Shown: positions 43,101-51,664 of the stretch, piece after piece
How the letters are laid out: the number at the start of each line of letters is the position of its first letter
Position numbering within the stretch: the first letter of the stretch is position 1
DNA from: Teratosphaeria epicoccoides
Lineage: Eukaryota > Ascomycota > Dothideomycetes > Mycosphaerellales > Teratosphaeriaceae
Direction: 5' to 3'
NCBI GenBank assembly: GCA_021401465.1
Contig: JADDMT010000003.1
Location: 186,001 to 250,000, forward strand
DNA length: 64,000 bases
Notes under the pieces: generated by a model
What the model saw: the letters and a program-made list of their open reading frames with translations, nothing else
Databases searched by the model: none
What the model was told of the DNA's origin: nothing
Translations under genes and position numbers: made by a program

Positions 43101-43906
43101 GACACCCAGTTCATGGTTGGTTGCATGGCGTTCAACGCCTTGATCGCGCACCTCGCCATCTGTTGTCCATTGCCGTCCATGCGCGAGTGCTTGACGCACT
43201 CAGCGAAGAAACTGCACATCCTCGCCAGCCATCCTGGGCCTTCAGCCCGCACCTCGGCTCCTTTTCTCCCACTCCTGGTCCGAGCGCACTCTTCCCACAG
43301 TTCCTGTGGAATCATGATCTCGTTCATACATGTGCCCAGCACCTCTAAACGCAAGCCTGCGACTGCGTCTTCCGAATTCACGATCTCTTCGCTCAACGTC
43401 TCGAGGACACACAGCACAAATATCTTGTTGACCACGCCCTTCTCTTGCACGCCCTTGTCCCATAGAGTAACGAGCAGCTGATCCATATTCGCCCACTCCT
43501 CACCCCAGCACCTCTTCGCGAGCTCCACCCATACCTGCGCCACCTTGTTCCGAAGGAAAAGCGCATCTTGTGCTCTCAGGCTGCCTGCTAAACATTTGAC
43601 CCATGTTCGCAACTGCTCGGTCTGGTCGTCGCCGTACTCATTCCATCTGTGCCTGACGGCATATCCCAGCAGCTGCAAGCCATAATAGCGTACAGCATCG
43701 TTCTGATTCCAGTCCTCGGCGAGCGTGAAACCATAATGCGGCGCATCTGGTTGGTTCTTCAGCGCGTCGAGATGTTGCAGTGCCTGCTGCCTTATCTCGT
43801 TCGATATACGTGGATCGAGCGTGGCCGCGAGTGCCTGTCTTATGGTCTCGATTTGTGGCAGCGATGAGGATGGTTGATTCCAATACGTGCTGACTGCGCC
43901 GTCCAT
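40124..43906 (-). CDS. MSN5: exportin-5 / Msn5 family karyopherin
   Basis: A single frame of 1,260 residues matches the length of Msn5/exportin-5. The N-terminus has the importin-beta/Xpo1 fold signature: ALAATLDPRISNEIRQQALQ, HYGFTLAEDWNQNDAVRYYG, LLGYAVRHRWNEYG, then FLRNKVAQVWVELAKRCWGE. HEAT-repeat helices continue to the C-terminus, with a polyglutamine run (QQQQQQHQ) in a loop near residue 1,055. In yeast Msn5 exports phosphorylated proteins such as transcription factors and imports RPA; in animals exportin-5 carries double-stranded RNA. Cargo here cannot be read from sequence. No introns are needed. Confidence 0.93.
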   Translation of the reverse strand: MDGAVSTYWNQPSSSLPQIETIRQALAATLDPRISNEIRQQALQHLDALKNQPDAPHYGFTLAEDWNQNDAVRYYGLQLLGYAVRHRWNEYGDDQTEQLRTWVKCLAGSLRAQDALFLRNKVAQVWVELAKRCWGEEWANMDQLLVTLWDKGVQEKGVVNKIFVLCVLETLSEEIVNSEDAVAGLRLEVLGTCMNEIMIPQELWEECARTRSGRKGAEVRAEGPGWLARMCSFFAECVKHSRMDGNGQQMARCAIKALNAMQPTMNWVSLRAAVDAKCVDCCFVPFNTDDVALQNAAAETLYVLLSRPYGTHWHDAWTTLQRSASRPDRVAVMKRLYERTASGPGEDDEKYTMQKKMSEVLSVLANNVALHPHLVLAESEEASKLDLPAFFDLLIYVLQSKSLVISIPVLHSWSKMMAVTEASIIDVVLQALGTLIQTCSERLLRYENLPLGAGDDVQQFLDEDFDTIPERHAFLGNYRRYCTSIIQAIARSRPLEALQHVLDGMSGLLQSGPYTSARGFEASSYSKDSLAVLRFDAEFNVVAAALKGFQLWTQDVSALSHDDLLYTKAQRDLATAAQALQEWSQGIVGVEIDDPQVAAQVLQTLVSVLRAVKKDTGFVLLIVQRLFTMRIDDQPECTTFSDAVKSFEGWRILELQKLALAFAPELLEVYQELAPRIEELAQRHKDDPRLVWGSKAFLFMVIHRAPGIEPRQRMDRLEQMLRPVYDAWSDMSLIASVQSLGNFCAALGMRDLPNFYKSYRFDQIQDWSAHQLDDAGKARQNEIREAGDRMPLRMTKSLLAAATEKLQAGSEQAEIACTLWSSLIPVILPSLLQMLRQAQAFHQMRNWSHLPEELQYVVKRTLQDRFWQSGISNESKDEFYKRISGSKASYEGFASVVRGTMRGVREQGYHVLYLLTKFDEQFYGLTDLAIPLAEALFSDAAALSANHLHPIINLTTGLVQRCPPKHRSSFLPPVLKQLFVSLDVKISAEWAAIAAAEDEKAGEHDELGDEMRSESVLRQLTYAMVSFVPFLLEFDRQQQQQQHQSSNGGPSTNGHAQSKDALAKVVLNNQEILEPMLVFCTHALRIRDTRCVSTIARVFRSILPQFTSDSAPAPQVREFICSEVLKASITSLNEPYFADLQKDLAAFIAQILSLCCPLTPTPKEVLLSLPNMGRDEVERAVAKIAKASSERTQRSLVLELLEGVRGVSMYEAGKISIRGGAKAKKPDGLDKYTMEVEQRSGIHRGGEENLEGLTNMFGEG

Positions 43907-44445
43907 GATCTCGATTGTGTCGGCGGGGTGCCCCTACGATTTTGTTCAGCGGGGCATCATCTGGCTGGTGGGTTGACTCGAGGTGGCTGTGTTGTCGCCT
44001 ATAGTGTGAATGCGAGCGACCGAGAAACAGATATTGATCATGACTCGAGGACTCGGCAGTATTATAAACAAAGCATGTGTTTGTTGCATGATCGTCCGTA
44101 GAAAAGTGAGGATATTAGCTAGAACGGATTATTGATAATGGGATAACGCGCTCATGACGAACCCTGCAGACCAACCAAGAGCAACGAGCAACGCGTAGTC
44201 ACGGGACTGCTCTGGGGCGACGTCACGGAGCTTCAAGCCATGAATTGATCAGACCAACCTCGAACTTTGGCGATACTTGGATAGTCTCGCAACTTGACAA
44301 GGACACGCTGCCTCGATAAGAGTGCTGCCATCGCGTGTACACACTCGATAGCTTTGCAGAAGCGCCGCTCTAACGCTAACCGTTCCAAGATTCTGTACAG
44401 TTTAGTCCACCAACGCCATCGCCAATCCCAAACCATGATTTCATC
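43907..44445. other. intergenic region between MSN5 and the DNAJC3-like gene
   Basis: It carries the MSN5 promoter and the 3' flank of the DnaJ gene, both on the minus strand. A TATTATAAAC word at about 44061-44070 is TATA-like but its orientation is uncertain. No gene is seen. Confidence 0.35.
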
Positions 44446-46038
44446 TCAGCCGAATGGAAACCCACCAGGGAAGCCGCCAGGAAACTGAAAGCCGCCGCCA
44501 CCACCACCGGTGGAAAACTTGAACGTCTGTCCACCTCCTTGCCTAAAGAAGACCGGCTGCCCGCCAGGACCATGTCCAAATGGACTGCCATGCTGATGTC
44601 CGCCGGTGGGATCATTTGGATCATCACCTCTGTCGTAGCGTGCTCTGAGCTCCGGATCTGACAGCACTTCGTACGCCTCATTAATAGCAGCCATCTTCTT
44701 CTGCGCCTCCTCCTGACTCACGCCATGTTGCGCCGCCTTATCGGGGTGATTCTGGACGGTGAGTTTCCGCATAGAGCGCTTGATCTCGCGCTCATCGGCG
44801 TCCCGTGAGACGCCCAGAACTTTGTAGTAGTCCTTTTGCTTGCTCCTCTTGAGCAGCGCCTGGGCCTTCTGCATCAGCTCTTGAAGCTTCTGCGTCCCGC
44901 CGTGCTCCTCTCTGGCTGTATTCAGGACTGTTATTGCCTGGTCAAACTCATCAGCGTCAATGAGTCTCTGCGCCTTGCCGACTAGGGCTGGCAGACAGGT
45001 CGGATTGTAGGTGAGGACTTCTTCGCAGTACGGCTGTGCCTTCTTGAGATTGTTCATCTCCGTGTACGCTTCGCAGGTCTTTTCCACGAGATCCGTGTAC
45101 AAGATTTCGGGCGCATTAGGGTGGATATAGCCTGCTTCTCGCCATTGTTTGATTTCGTCCTTGACTTCTTGAAGGAGGCCTGGGTCTTCCGATGTCGGGA
45201 CCAGGAGCTTGACCGCCGACGCCCAATGACCTTTCTCGGACAACGAGTTGACTTTCTTTAATGTCCTCTCAATGGCCTTCTCTGCCTTGCGTAACTTGGC
45301 GCAAGACTTATTGTCTGGGTCATTCTGCAAGCACTTGGACACAGCCATCGTGCCCTTTTCCCTCTCGCCCAGCGAATAGAATGTCATTGCAGAAATTTGG
45401 AGGTGCGGCTCCGTGAGCGCATGATTGATCTGCAGCGCATGGTTGAGATCTGACACAGCTTCCATGATCTCACCCTTCTCCAGTCGACATCTGGCTCGCC
45501 GTTGCCGTAAATCTAAGGATGTACTCGCCAAGTATATCGCCGTCCCCGCATGTGCAACACACGCATCCCAATCCTCTGCCTTCTCAGAGTCGGCCGCCAG
45601 CTTCGCCGCACCTTCTGCCTCATCCAATCCTCGAAGTTCCTCCGTCTTGCCTGCCGCTACATAGTCTTGCTTTGCACCCGACCAGTCAGCGTTGCGACTT
45701 CTCAGCTTTGCTCGCTGGGTCAACGCTCCCTCGAAGCCAGGCTTTAGCGTCAGCACATGGTCAAAGTCCCGGATAGCTTGCGCGTTTCGTCCGAGGGAGA
45801 GGTATGTTGCCCCACGCTTGAAGATAGTGAGATAGTTGCTCGGGTCGCGTTGTATCGCAATGTCGAAATATGTGAGAGCATCTTGAGCATTTCCTTGTGC
45901 CAAGTTGGCATTTGCGCTGGCAATGAGCTGCGAGACTGGTGTATCCGCCGGTATATCTGAAGCACTAATGGCAGCTGCAAGCTGAACCGAAGAAAGGCAG
46001 AGCGCCCCCAGCGCAAGTGTCGACAGCCGGAATATCAT
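44446..46038 (-). CDS. ER-lumenal TPR/DnaJ co-chaperone, DNAJC3/p58IPK-like
   Basis: The single-exon protein has 530 residues. A signal peptide occupies residues 1-23 (MIFRLSTLALGALCLSSVQLA). TPR repeats fill about residues 35-390, for example ANLAQGNAQDALTYFDIAIQ, then PSNYLTIFKRGATYLSLGR. The J domain at about 402-470 (DYYKVLGVSRDADEREIKR) has an intact HPD in QNHPDKA. The tail is Gly/Phe-rich (GGGGFQFPGGFPGGF). DNAJC3 homologues bind unfolded clients with the TPRs and stimulate the ER Hsp70 BiP through HPD. There is no HDEL-type retention signal, as in the animal protein. The C-terminal GF repeats resemble type II DnaJ proteins. Confidence 0.94.
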   Translation of the reverse strand: MIFRLSTLALGALCLSSVQLAAAISASDIPADTPVSQLIASANANLAQGNAQDALTYFDIAIQRDPSNYLTIFKRGATYLSLGRNAQAIRDFDHVLTLKPGFEGALTQRAKLRSRNADWSGAKQDYVAAGKTEELRGLDEAEGAAKLAADSEKAEDWDACVAHAGTAIYLASTSLDLRQRRARCRLEKGEIMEAVSDLNHALQINHALTEPHLQISAMTFYSLGEREKGTMAVSKCLQNDPDNKSCAKLRKAEKAIERTLKKVNSLSEKGHWASAVKLLVPTSEDPGLLQEVKDEIKQWREAGYIHPNAPEILYTDLVEKTCEAYTEMNNLKKAQPYCEEVLTYNPTCLPALVGKAQRLIDADEFDQAITVLNTAREEHGGTQKLQELMQKAQALLKRSKQKDYYKVLGVSRDADEREIKRSMRKLTVQNHPDKAAQHGVSQEEAQKKMAAINEAYEVLSDPELRARYDRGDDPNDPTGGHQHGSPFGHGPGGQPVFFRQGGGQTFKFSTGGGGGGFQFPGGFPGGFPFG

Positions 46039-46556
46039 GTTGGTTTGTTGCTGTCAATCGTGAACATGTGTGGGAGTTGTTGAGAAGTAGTTGTGGCATT
46101 GGTGACAGGTGGAATGTTTCAATACAACGAATGCAAGCTGGCCTCGATCGAGCCTGGTCAGTGCGCTTCACATGCAAGTGACACGTGCAACATCACTAAT
46201 GCGGCTTGCCGCTTCAGCCACGTTGTGGCGGCTCTTGTAGCCGGATCTTGAAAATGACGCGCGCATTGCATGAACTCATTGTTGCCGGTCGTTAATGTCC
46301 TGCCTGTAGTCAATGCGAAATCCTTACCACCATCCTGCAACCTGAATGTATCGACGCATCGCACTGCACTCTATTCATCTGGAATCAACATCGTAGCTAC
46401 CCTAGCCGACTGGCGATCCCGGCAGGTGGTACAATATTGATCACTGCTGTCCTCGTGGATCTGCTGCAGAAAACAGATGGCCACGTGCTAGGTTCTTGTA
46501 TGCGCTTCAAGTGTGCAAGAGCATAGCCCTAATCTATTGCGACCTTCTTCTCCATC
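46039..46556. promoter_or_regulatory. divergent promoter region between the DNAJC3-like gene and EGH1
   Basis: These 518 bases separate two divergent start codons. A TGACACGTGC word at 46179-46188, about 145 bases upstream of the DnaJ start, resembles bZIP/UPRE-type ACGTG cores. Binding by the unfolded-protein-response factor Hac1 is only a possibility. Confidence 0.4.
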
Positions 46557-48857
46557 ATGGCTCCCTTCCATATCCGCGTGGACGGCTCCCGCCTGCGGGA
46601 TCCTCACGATCGTGAGGTCACATTGTATGGCGTTAATGTAGCTGGAGACGCAAAGCTGCCCGCACATCCAGAGGTCAACTCTCACGTGAAAGAGCATTTC
46701 TTCGATGGAGACACAGTATCCTTCGTCGATCGGCCGTTCTCGGTGGAAGAGGCGCACCAACATCTCTCACGATTAAGGCGATGGGGCTACAATACAATCC
46801 GGTACCTCTTCACGTGGGAGGCGTTGGAACATGCAGGTCCAGGAAAGTACGATGAGGACTTCATACAACACACTATCAAAATACTGCGTGTAGCGAAGGA
46901 ATATGGGTTCTATGTGTTTATGGACCCGCACCAGGATGTCTGGTCCCGATACACGGCAGGTTCAGGGGCGCCAATGTGGACGATATACGCCTGTGGATTT
47001 GATCCGCAGAAGTTTGCTGTGACTCAAGCTGCACTGGTACAGAATACATGGCCAGATCCTGCCGAGTTTCCCAAGATGGCATGGGCGACAAACTATCAAC
47101 GGCTGGCCTGTCAGACAATTTTCACGCTTTTCTATGCTGGTAAACTCTTTGCACCGAAATGTATCATTGACGGGAAGAACATTCAGGACTATTTGCAAGA
47201 CCACTTCCACCACGCGTGTAGGCACCTGGCCCAGCGTATACACGAGGCCGGAGATTTGCATGGTGACACTGTCATTGGGTATGAGAGCATGAACGAGCCA
47301 AATAAAGGTTTTATCGGTCACCCAGATCTGTCCAAGATCCCAGCCGACCAGAATCTGCGGAAGCATACATGCCCAACTGCGTGGCAAGCAATACTTACTG
47401 GTTCCGGTCGGGCGTGCGAGGTGGAGACCTATGACTTTGGCAGCTTTGGCCCCTACAAGAGCGGCACGCAGCTGTTCGATCCGAAGGGCGAGAGTGCTTG
47501 GCTGGACCCGGAAACTTGGGACGACCGCAGATACGGCTGGAAACGCGACGAGGGCTGGAAGCTCGGTGTGGACGTCTGGGCTCAACACGGCGTATGGGAT
47601 CCAAGTGTCGACGAGCTCAAGCAGCCTTACTATTTCTTGAAGCACCCGCAGACCGGTGAAATTCTCGACATGGAGTACTGGACCAATCACATGTTCATCG
47701 ACTTCTGGCATAGATACAAGGATGGCATCCGCGATGTATGGCCAGAAGCGATTATGCTGATGCAGCCTGCGCCATTCGAGATACCACCACACATCAAAGA
47801 CACCAAAGATGACGATGCAAACATGATCTTCGCTTCCCACTTCTATGACGGCATCACTCTCATCACAAAGAAGTGGAACAAGATATGGAATGTCGATGTG
47901 CTGGGCATACTCCGTGGCCGGTATAGCAGTCCGGCTTTTGCGTTGAAAATTGGCGAGTCAGCTATCCGCAATTGCTTCAAAGATCAGCTATCGACTATCA
48001 GACAGGAAGGCGAGGATTATATGGGCGTACATCCTCTTGTTTTTACAGAGATCGGGATTCCATATGACATGCACGACAAGTACGCGTACAAGACCGGCGA
48101 CTACAGCTCACAAGCTGCGGCAATCGACGCGAACCACTACGCAGTGGAAGGTAGTGGAGCGAGCGGGTTCACATGGTGGGTCTACACGGCAAGCAACAGC
48201 CACTTCTGGGGCGACAACTGGAACGGCGAGGATCTAAGTATCTACTCGGTCGAGGACCGCGAGTTGCCATCCTCTGCAGATGAATCTCATGCCAGGAGGG
48301 TTTCCATGAATCCTGCAAGCCCGAGCTACAGCGAAAGCGCATCCTCGTCCGTCGGGCCAAGCAGCATAAAGAAGACGCTGTCAGTCGACGGCATGCACCA
48401 CCGCACACCATCCGTCTCGTCCTCTACGGTCCCAGGCTACCGAGCTGCAGAAGCATACATCCGCCCAACGACTGTCTACACTCACGGCACCATCTCCTCA
48501 TCCGGCTTCGATCTCAAGAACTGTGCTTTCACACTTCGCCTCACAGCGCCCACACCAACCCAGCAAGATTTCCCGACAGAGATATTCCTCCCAGAGTTCC
48601 ATTTTCCGCAAGCGGATCCTCAGACGAGTGTGGATGTCACCGGCGGGAGGTGGGAGATCAGAAATGTCGATGCGAGTGGAACGGGCAAAGAAGGCGCGCA
48701 GCAGCAGGTCTTAAGGTGGTGGCATGGAGTTGGTGAGCAGCAGATTACGGTGAAGGGTGTCAAGAGGAAGAAAGGCAGTTTGCAGCCAAGAGATGAGGAT
48801 GACGAATCGTTAATGGATGCGTATTGGCAAATTGGGAAGAACTGCTCTGTGATGTAA
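46557..48857 (+). CDS. EGH1: GH5 steryl-beta-glucosidase, Egh1/EGCrP2-like
   Basis: The single-exon protein has 766 residues. It matches the GH5 subfamily of fungal sterylglucosidases related to endoglycoceramidase: RDPHDREVTLYGVNVAGDAK, WGYNTIRYLFTWEALEH, YVFMDPHQDVWSRYTAGSGA. The acid/base is Glu247 in GYESMNEPN and the nucleophile Glu498 in VFTEIGIPYDMHD. A Ser-rich insertion at about 590-625 precedes a C-terminal beta-rich domain. In yeast and Cryptococcus these enzymes hydrolyse ergosterol glucoside, and loss causes steryl glucoside build-up in vacuoles. There is no signal peptide, as expected for the intracellular enzymes. The protein ends Cys-Ser-Val-Met, a CaaX-like prenylation motif. 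Confidence 0.94.
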   Translation: MAPFHIRVDGSRLRDPHDREVTLYGVNVAGDAKLPAHPEVNSHVKEHFFDGDTVSFVDRPFSVEEAHQHLSRLRRWGYNTIRYLFTWEALEHAGPGKYDEDFIQHTIKILRVAKEYGFYVFMDPHQDVWSRYTAGSGAPMWTIYACGFDPQKFAVTQAALVQNTWPDPAEFPKMAWATNYQRLACQTIFTLFYAGKLFAPKCIIDGKNIQDYLQDHFHHACRHLAQRIHEAGDLHGDTVIGYESMNEPNKGFIGHPDLSKIPADQNLRKHTCPTAWQAILTGSGRACEVETYDFGSFGPYKSGTQLFDPKGESAWLDPETWDDRRYGWKRDEGWKLGVDVWAQHGVWDPSVDELKQPYYFLKHPQTGEILDMEYWTNHMFIDFWHRYKDGIRDVWPEAIMLMQPAPFEIPPHIKDTKDDDANMIFASHFYDGITLITKKWNKIWNVDVLGILRGRYSSPAFALKIGESAIRNCFKDQLSTIRQEGEDYMGVHPLVFTEIGIPYDMHDKYAYKTGDYSSQAAAIDANHYAVEGSGASGFTWWVYTASNSHFWGDNWNGEDLSIYSVEDRELPSSADESHARRVSMNPASPSYSESASSSVGPSSIKKTLSVDGMHHRTPSVSSSTVPGYRAAEAYIRPTTVYTHGTISSSGFDLKNCAFTLRLTAPTPTQQDFPTEIFLPEFHFPQADPQTSVDVTGGRWEIRNVDASGTGKEGAQQQVLRWWHGVGEQQITVKGVKRKKGSLQPRDEDDESLMDAYWQIGKNCSVM

Positions 48858-49678
48858 GGTGATAGTTTTGACAATACAAGGTATGTCAGGAGATCGCTAG
48901 AACGCTCAAAGATGATGGCAAGCTACTTGCTTCATCTTACCATATAGTTAGCTACAGAGCAAATAGGTTAAGTGATTCTAATTAATCTATGCATTAATTC
49001 CTGGCCTATGTAACTAATACAGTTAATACTAGGGGGCATAGGAGCCGCATGTGCTCCAAATACACCGCCCTTGGCATGCCGCGGACCTTGCCTATGCTAG
49101 CAGGAGTCCCTTCGTACGTCAACTCATATGTCCCTCATTCATTCGTCCGATATGCCTATACGCAGGATGTAATAATACTGTCATGATCGTATTATTAACT
49201 CTGTAGTACCTCTATAGATTTAGACTTAGACATGCTGATATGTCAGGGTACGGGTGTCAGTCGCAGGCCTGCCGTCACGTGACCTCGGATATCTCTCGGG
49301 CTTGCATTTTGTGAGCATAGCATACCTTCCCTACCAGAAGCGCCTCAATCTAGTATGACGTGTGATGAGATATAGATAGGTCCTATTCTGTCTTGTTACT
49401 TATAGTGCAAGCCTTTCATTCCTCCCTTAAACTCAATTTCAAACTACAGGGAGAATTCGATTTCAGATCAATATTTTGATAAAACAAATATATCGAAGGC
49501 ACGAGAAAGTTCTGGAGATCTGTGGTAGACTATATACTCTATCATTGCGTAGTTCATAATTCTTGCAGTGCAAGTCTTGCAAGCTACCAGTATTGCTGAA
49601 GGAATCCTCAAGTACTATTTACTAATACTAAGAGCATGCTACTCAGTGTCTAATTTGACCATCTATCTGGCATCCTTG
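48858..49678. other. AT-rich intergenic island
   Basis: From about 48880 to 49660 the sequence is visibly richer in A+T and TA steps than the rest of the window (CTAATTAATCTATGCATTAA, GACTATATACTCTATC). No ORF of note lies inside, though an open frame enters the downstream gene from a GTG at 49568. The region could be a decayed, RIP-mutated repeat or a naturally AT-rich promoter; I see no transposase or terminal repeats. Confidence 0.55.
49169..49198. repeat. inverted repeat / potential hairpin in the AT-rich island
   Basis: Arms GTAATAATAC (49169-49178) and GTATTATTAA (49189-49198) pair over nine of ten positions around a 10-base spacer. The word is palindromic in its core; it could be a hairpin, a factor site or a chance AT palindrome. 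Confidence 0.6.
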
Positions 49679-51664
49679 ATGTCGTCAATACATTACCCGA
49701 GTGCAAAGGATTGCGAATTTGAATCACGAAATATGCTGCCACCTCCAACCGTCCCAAGAGGACCAAGCAATGTCACTCGTCGTGGAGGTTATTCGAGCAG
49801 TGGTCGCGGTGGTGGAAAGATAGTCCGTTCATCGACGTCAATTCAATATGTCCACCCGAGGTCAGATCGCAGCACTGGGAGCGGGCCAGCGTCAACACCT
49901 AAAACCGTCGCTGCACCCTATGCTGGAAGACCAGATCAAGCCAGGTCGCAGCAAGCCCAGGAGTCCCAGGCTCAGCAGCATTCGGCCCAGCAGCTTCAAC
50001 CACCCTCAGCTAACATGATAACTGCTTCTCAAGAACAGAAAGGCATCGCTCACGGGCAGCCTGAAACTCAGAAAGACAGCGATCGGAAGTCGAGTGGAGA
50101 AGCTGTGGACGTTGACCAGCAAAATGAAAAATCCGCATTACCTTGGGACGTTCAAGCGCCTCAGGAGATCTCATTTGAAGATAACAGGTCCGAGACTCCT
50201 GCTGAGGTGTATGATCGTTACAGAGCACAAGCTGAATACGCAGATCGTCAACGGGACCGCAAGGATCCTGATTTCGTGCTCGGCTCACAAGAAACACGGG
50301 ATTTACCTTTCAATGCTTTGATAGAGCCCCAGGAGCTGGATTATATGAGACAGAACTCGGCGTACTTAGTAGACCGGACCCGTAGAGGGTTGAGAGTACG
50401 ACAGTGTGCTGGACCTCCGCAGGCGCAAGCTATGGCTGAGCTGGTTACTCACCAAACCAAGACTCCTCAGTATGCTCGAGATGATCCCGTCGACGCCCAG
50501 CAAGACTTGAATGAGCATGTAGAGGACCAATCAATTGCCGGGCTACTGCGAGCTAATGCCTCGGCAACCGCAACGACACCTGTACAGGATCGAGCACAGC
50601 GGCATCCTGTTTCTGGGATCACAATCAGTCCAATCACGCCAGACGAGAGTACCAAAGCATATCGGAACAAGGGAAAGGGAACTCGCAACCAATCGTACGA
50701 AAGTTGCCTTCCCGAGAGCCGCAGGGAGCGTGACGAGCTTATTGCCGCTATCAACGTGAACTGGAAATACCCTTCGCGACTCTGGCCATTCGAGCTGACG
50801 CCTACCAGCGACAAGCGGGTTCCCAACGGGCGTGGAGGGATGACCACCATCAGAGATGCGTTGGAGCCCAGAGATGTGTCCACTCTCCTTCTCAAGAATA
50901 TGAAGCGTTTCTCGGAGGTCACCAAGGGCGACTGCGAACTTGCGATGAAGTTGTTGAAAAAAGCGGTCGAGCACAGATGGTCCAAGGGCATCGAAGAACA
51001 CAAGAAACTACTGCCGACAGACGCCGAAGAAGCTACAAAGCTGGCACTCAGCAAGGCGAAGATTGTGAATGAGGAGGGCGATGCTGGTGCTAGCACGAGG
51101 AAGCGGAGAGCGCAACAGGCTGTAGACGATGAGCCGCAGTCTCGACAACGTGTGCGTACTCCTGATCGCGATGACGCCGTGTTTTGTGAACAGAGCTCGC
51201 CAGAGACTCCATCTCGCCAACTCGGGGATCAGATGATGGCAGACGCTGATGCGAGTGCCAACGGGTCGTGTGCCTCGGACCACGGAATGGGACCGAGAAC
51301 GCAGGAGTCGTTGTTCGGACCAGATCCGCCAACCAAGAGTGTTGTGGGACCAGAGCATCCCGAGCCAGCCGCGATCAGCACCGAAAGGCAGGATTCGGCA
51401 CCGGCAGCATCGTTGCCATCTCCTGCTTCCGAGTCGGCAGCTGAGCCACGGCATGAGGCAGTGGATCAGGATGTCGGAATCACTGAGGTGCGGCAGAAGG
51501 ATCAAGTGAATGCGGTGGCCGCTCGAACAATCTCCTTCACCGCAGCTCCTGACGACGATTGGTCCGACATCGAAGCCGAGACGCAGCAGTTGTTCTACTT
51601 GAAAGCTAAAGCGGCTAGAGAGCAAGGCAAGCAGGTCGTCATCAGCTTTGGCCTGACTCCATGA
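49679..51664 (+). CDS. unrecognised, largely disordered protein (orphan)
   Basis: The open frame extends up to a GTG at 49568, but the first ATG is 49679 (MSSIHYPSAKD), giving 661 residues; the next, at 49733 (MLPPPTVPRG), is an equally good start because codon quality improves there. I recognise no family. The N-terminal 150 residues are Gly/Arg/Ser-rich then Gln-rich (QARSQQAQESQAQQHSAQQL). A probably folded helical block lies at about residues 360-465 (RRERDELIAAINVNWKYPSR, LLLKNMKRFSEVTKGDCELA, MKLLKKAVEHRWSKG). A basic KRRAQQ segment and a Ser/Pro/Glu-rich tail follow. The basic clusters suggest a nuclear location, as inference only. It lies downstream of the AT-rich island, a setting common for lineage-specific genes. 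Confidence 0.65.
   Translation: MSSIHYPSAKDCEFESRNMLPPPTVPRGPSNVTRRGGYSSSGRGGGKIVRSSTSIQYVHPRSDRSTGSGPASTPKTVAAPYAGRPDQARSQQAQESQAQQHSAQQLQPPSANMITASQEQKGIAHGQPETQKDSDRKSSGEAVDVDQQNEKSALPWDVQAPQEISFEDNRSETPAEVYDRYRAQAEYADRQRDRKDPDFVLGSQETRDLPFNALIEPQELDYMRQNSAYLVDRTRRGLRVRQCAGPPQAQAMAELVTHQTKTPQYARDDPVDAQQDLNEHVEDQSIAGLLRANASATATTPVQDRAQRHPVSGITISPITPDESTKAYRNKGKGTRNQSYESCLPESRRERDELIAAINVNWKYPSRLWPFELTPTSDKRVPNGRGGMTTIRDALEPRDVSTLLLKNMKRFSEVTKGDCELAMKLLKKAVEHRWSKGIEEHKKLLPTDAEEATKLALSKAKIVNEEGDAGASTRKRRAQQAVDDEPQSRQRVRTPDRDDAVFCEQSSPETPSRQLGDQMMADADASANGSCASDHGMGPRTQESLFGPDPPTKSVVGPEHPEPAAISTERQDSAPAASLPSPASESAAEPRHEAVDQDVGITEVRQKDQVNAVAARTISFTAAPDDDWSDIEAETQQLFYLKAKAAREQGKQVVISFGLTP

Noticed and set aside
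46962..47840. A 292-codon minus-strand open frame.
   Set aside because: It lies entirely opposite the catalytic domain of the steryl-glucosidase, whose sense frame carries all family motifs.
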